This document shows positions 63,055-64,000 of a DNA stretch of 64,000 bases, one piece after another (position 1 is the first letter of the stretch; each line of letters begins with the position of its first letter). Source of the DNA: Acidovorax sp. GBBC 1281 (GTDB lineage: Bacteria; Pseudomonadota; Gammaproteobacteria; Burkholderiales; Burkholderiaceae_C); assembly GCF_028473645.1 (NCBI RefSeq), contig NZ_CP097269.1:310001-374000 (forward strand). The letters are read 5' to 3'. Below the pieces are notes generated by a model. It searched no databases and was not told the origin of the DNA. It saw only the letters and a program-made list of their open reading frames with translations. The position numbers and the translations under genes are program-made.

Positions 63055-64000
63055 GTGCAAAGTTCCAAGTCCTCGCTCGCGGCGCTCACCCTGGGCGCCA
63101 TCGGCGTCGTGTATGGCGATATCGGCACCAGCGTGCTGTATGCGGTCAAGGAGGTGTTCGGCTCGGGACACGTGGCCTTCACGCCCCAGAACGTCTACGG
63201 CATCCTGTCCATCTTCTTCTGGACGCTGACCACCATCGTCTCGCTCAAATACGTGGTGCTGGTCCTGCGGGCCGACAACAACGGGGAAGGCGGGCTCATC
63301 GCCATGCTGGCGCTGGCCTCCCAGGCGGTGAAGGACAAGCCCCGGCTGCGCAGCGTGCTGCTGTGCATCGGCATCTTCGGCACCTCGCTCTTCTATGGCG
63401 ACGGGGTCATCACCCCGGCCATCTCGGTGCTGTCGGCGGTCGAGGGGCTCGAAGTGGTGTCGCCGCACTTCGGCAAGGCCGTCATCCCGCTCACCCTCGT
63501 CGTGCTGTTTTGCCTGTTCGCGGTGCAAAAGCGCGGCACCGGCGGCATCGGGCGCTATTTCGGGCCCATCACCCTGGTGTGGTTCCTGAGCCTGGCCGCC
63601 CTGGGCATTCCGCACATCATCGGCCACCCGGAAATCCTGGGCGCCCTGAGCCCGCACCATGCGCTGGGCTTCATCTGGAACAACCCGGGCACCAGCTTCA
63701 TCGTGCTGGGCGCGGTGGTGCTGTGCGTGACCGGTGCCGAGGCGCTCTACGCCGACCTAGGCCACTTCGGCAAGAAACCCATTCGCCTGGCCTGGTTCAG
63801 CGTGGCGATGCCGGCGCTCACCATCAACTATTTCGGCCAGGGCGCGCTGCTGCTGGCCGAGCCCGAGGCGGTGAAGAACCCGTTCTACATGATGGCCCCC
63901 GACTGGGCGCTGATCCCGCTGGTCATCATGGCCACCATGGCGACCGTCATCGCCTCGCAGGCGCTCATCACCGGCGCCTTCAGCGTGACCAAGCAGGTCA
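63055..64000 (+). CDS. kup: Low-affinity potassium transporter Kup (3' truncated by window edge)
   Basis: The first 315 residues of a KUP/HAK/KT potassium-proton symporter. Signatures: [29 protein letters not shown] at the N-terminus, [20 protein letters not shown] (with conserved NGEGG) and [28 protein letters not shown] [15 protein letters not shown], which is diagnostic. Helices so far about eight. The start is uncertain: GTG 63055 (MQSSKSS) fits best; TTG 63028 and GTG 63037 are in frame. The frame is open to base 64000. It adds a second potassium system next to trkA and trkH. Confidence 0.9.
   Translation, partial: MQSSKSSLAALTLGAIGVVYGDIGTSVLYAVKEVFGSGHVAFTPQNVYGILSIFFWTLTTIVSLKYVVLVLRADNNGEGGLIAMLALASQAVKDKPRLRSVLLCIGIFGTSLFYGDGVITPAISVLSAVEGLEVVSPHFGKAVIPLTLVVLFCLFAVQKRGTGGIGRYFGPITLVWFLSLAALGIPHIIGHPEILGALSPHHALGFIWNNPGTSFIVLGAVVLCVTGAEALYADLGHFGKKPIRLAWFSVAMPALTINYFGQGALLLAEPEAVKNPFYMMAPDWALIPLVIMATMATVIASQALITGAFSVTKQV

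Noticed and set aside
1..64000. tRNA, rRNA or prophage genes
   Set aside because: None was recognised when reading intergenic regions; no cloverleaf or integrase-like sequence was found.

Overview
The window is a GC-rich chromosomal segment. Gene content, gene order and dispersed repeats fit a betaproteobacterium of the Comamonadaceae, most likely Acidovorax. A perfect plant-inducible-promoter (PIP) box in front of a type III chaperone/effector operon points to a plant-associated or plant-pathogenic member. The assignment is inferred from gene families and motifs; no database search was made.

Layout. 1-4.5 kb: the 3' end of pepP, then a leftward iron-type cluster (TonB-dependent receptor, EF-hand lipoprotein, DUF4198 protein) behind a Fur-box-like palindrome. 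4.6-7.6 kb: a PIP box, two tandem type III chaperone genes (the first apparently frameshifted) and a 588-residue candidate secreted effector. 7.8-20.5 kb: pyk, two overlapping PAP2 phosphatases (one with a 13-copy hexanucleotide repeat), a two-component system, fba, the pntAA/pntAB/pntB transhydrogenase with a lipoprotein gene inside it, fadD and a methylthioadenosine nucleosidase. 20.5-22.4 kb: an insertion-sequence wreck with a truncated Rieske oxygenase gene, flanked by two direct copies of a dispersed repeat. 22.5-39.9 kb: corA, a uracil-DNA glycosylase-like gene, rimI, tsaB, dacB, two SGNH-type proteins around ompW, tsaC, purK, purE, cnoX, a META lipoprotein, purC, hpf, ptsN, hprK, fur and bamE. 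40-48.9 kb: dapB, exbB/exbD-type genes, leuS with a strikingly AT-rich internal patch, lptE, holA, an FAD oxidoreductase, and mntP behind a yybP-ykoY riboswitch. 49-64 kb: a phosphoethanolamine-transferase-like gene with an in-frame amber codon, a SnoaL-like gene, a branched-chain-type ABC transporter with fused LivH-LivM permease, a MobA-like transferase, proA, trkA, trkH, gshA and the start of kup.

How genes connect. fur lies in the same window as a receptor operon with a Fur-like operator. tsaB, tsaC and rimI belong to tRNA t6A synthesis and ribosomal-protein modification; purK, purE and purC to purine synthesis; ptsN and hprK to the nitrogen PTS; trkA, trkH and kup to potassium uptake. 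bamE and lptE belong to outer-membrane assembly.

Most unusual signals: the PIP-box effector operon, the low-GC mosaic in leuS, a roughly 60-bp repeat family of which one copy lies inside purK, an SGNH paralogue that has lost its catalytic residues, and the repeat-encoded Val-Leu membrane segment.
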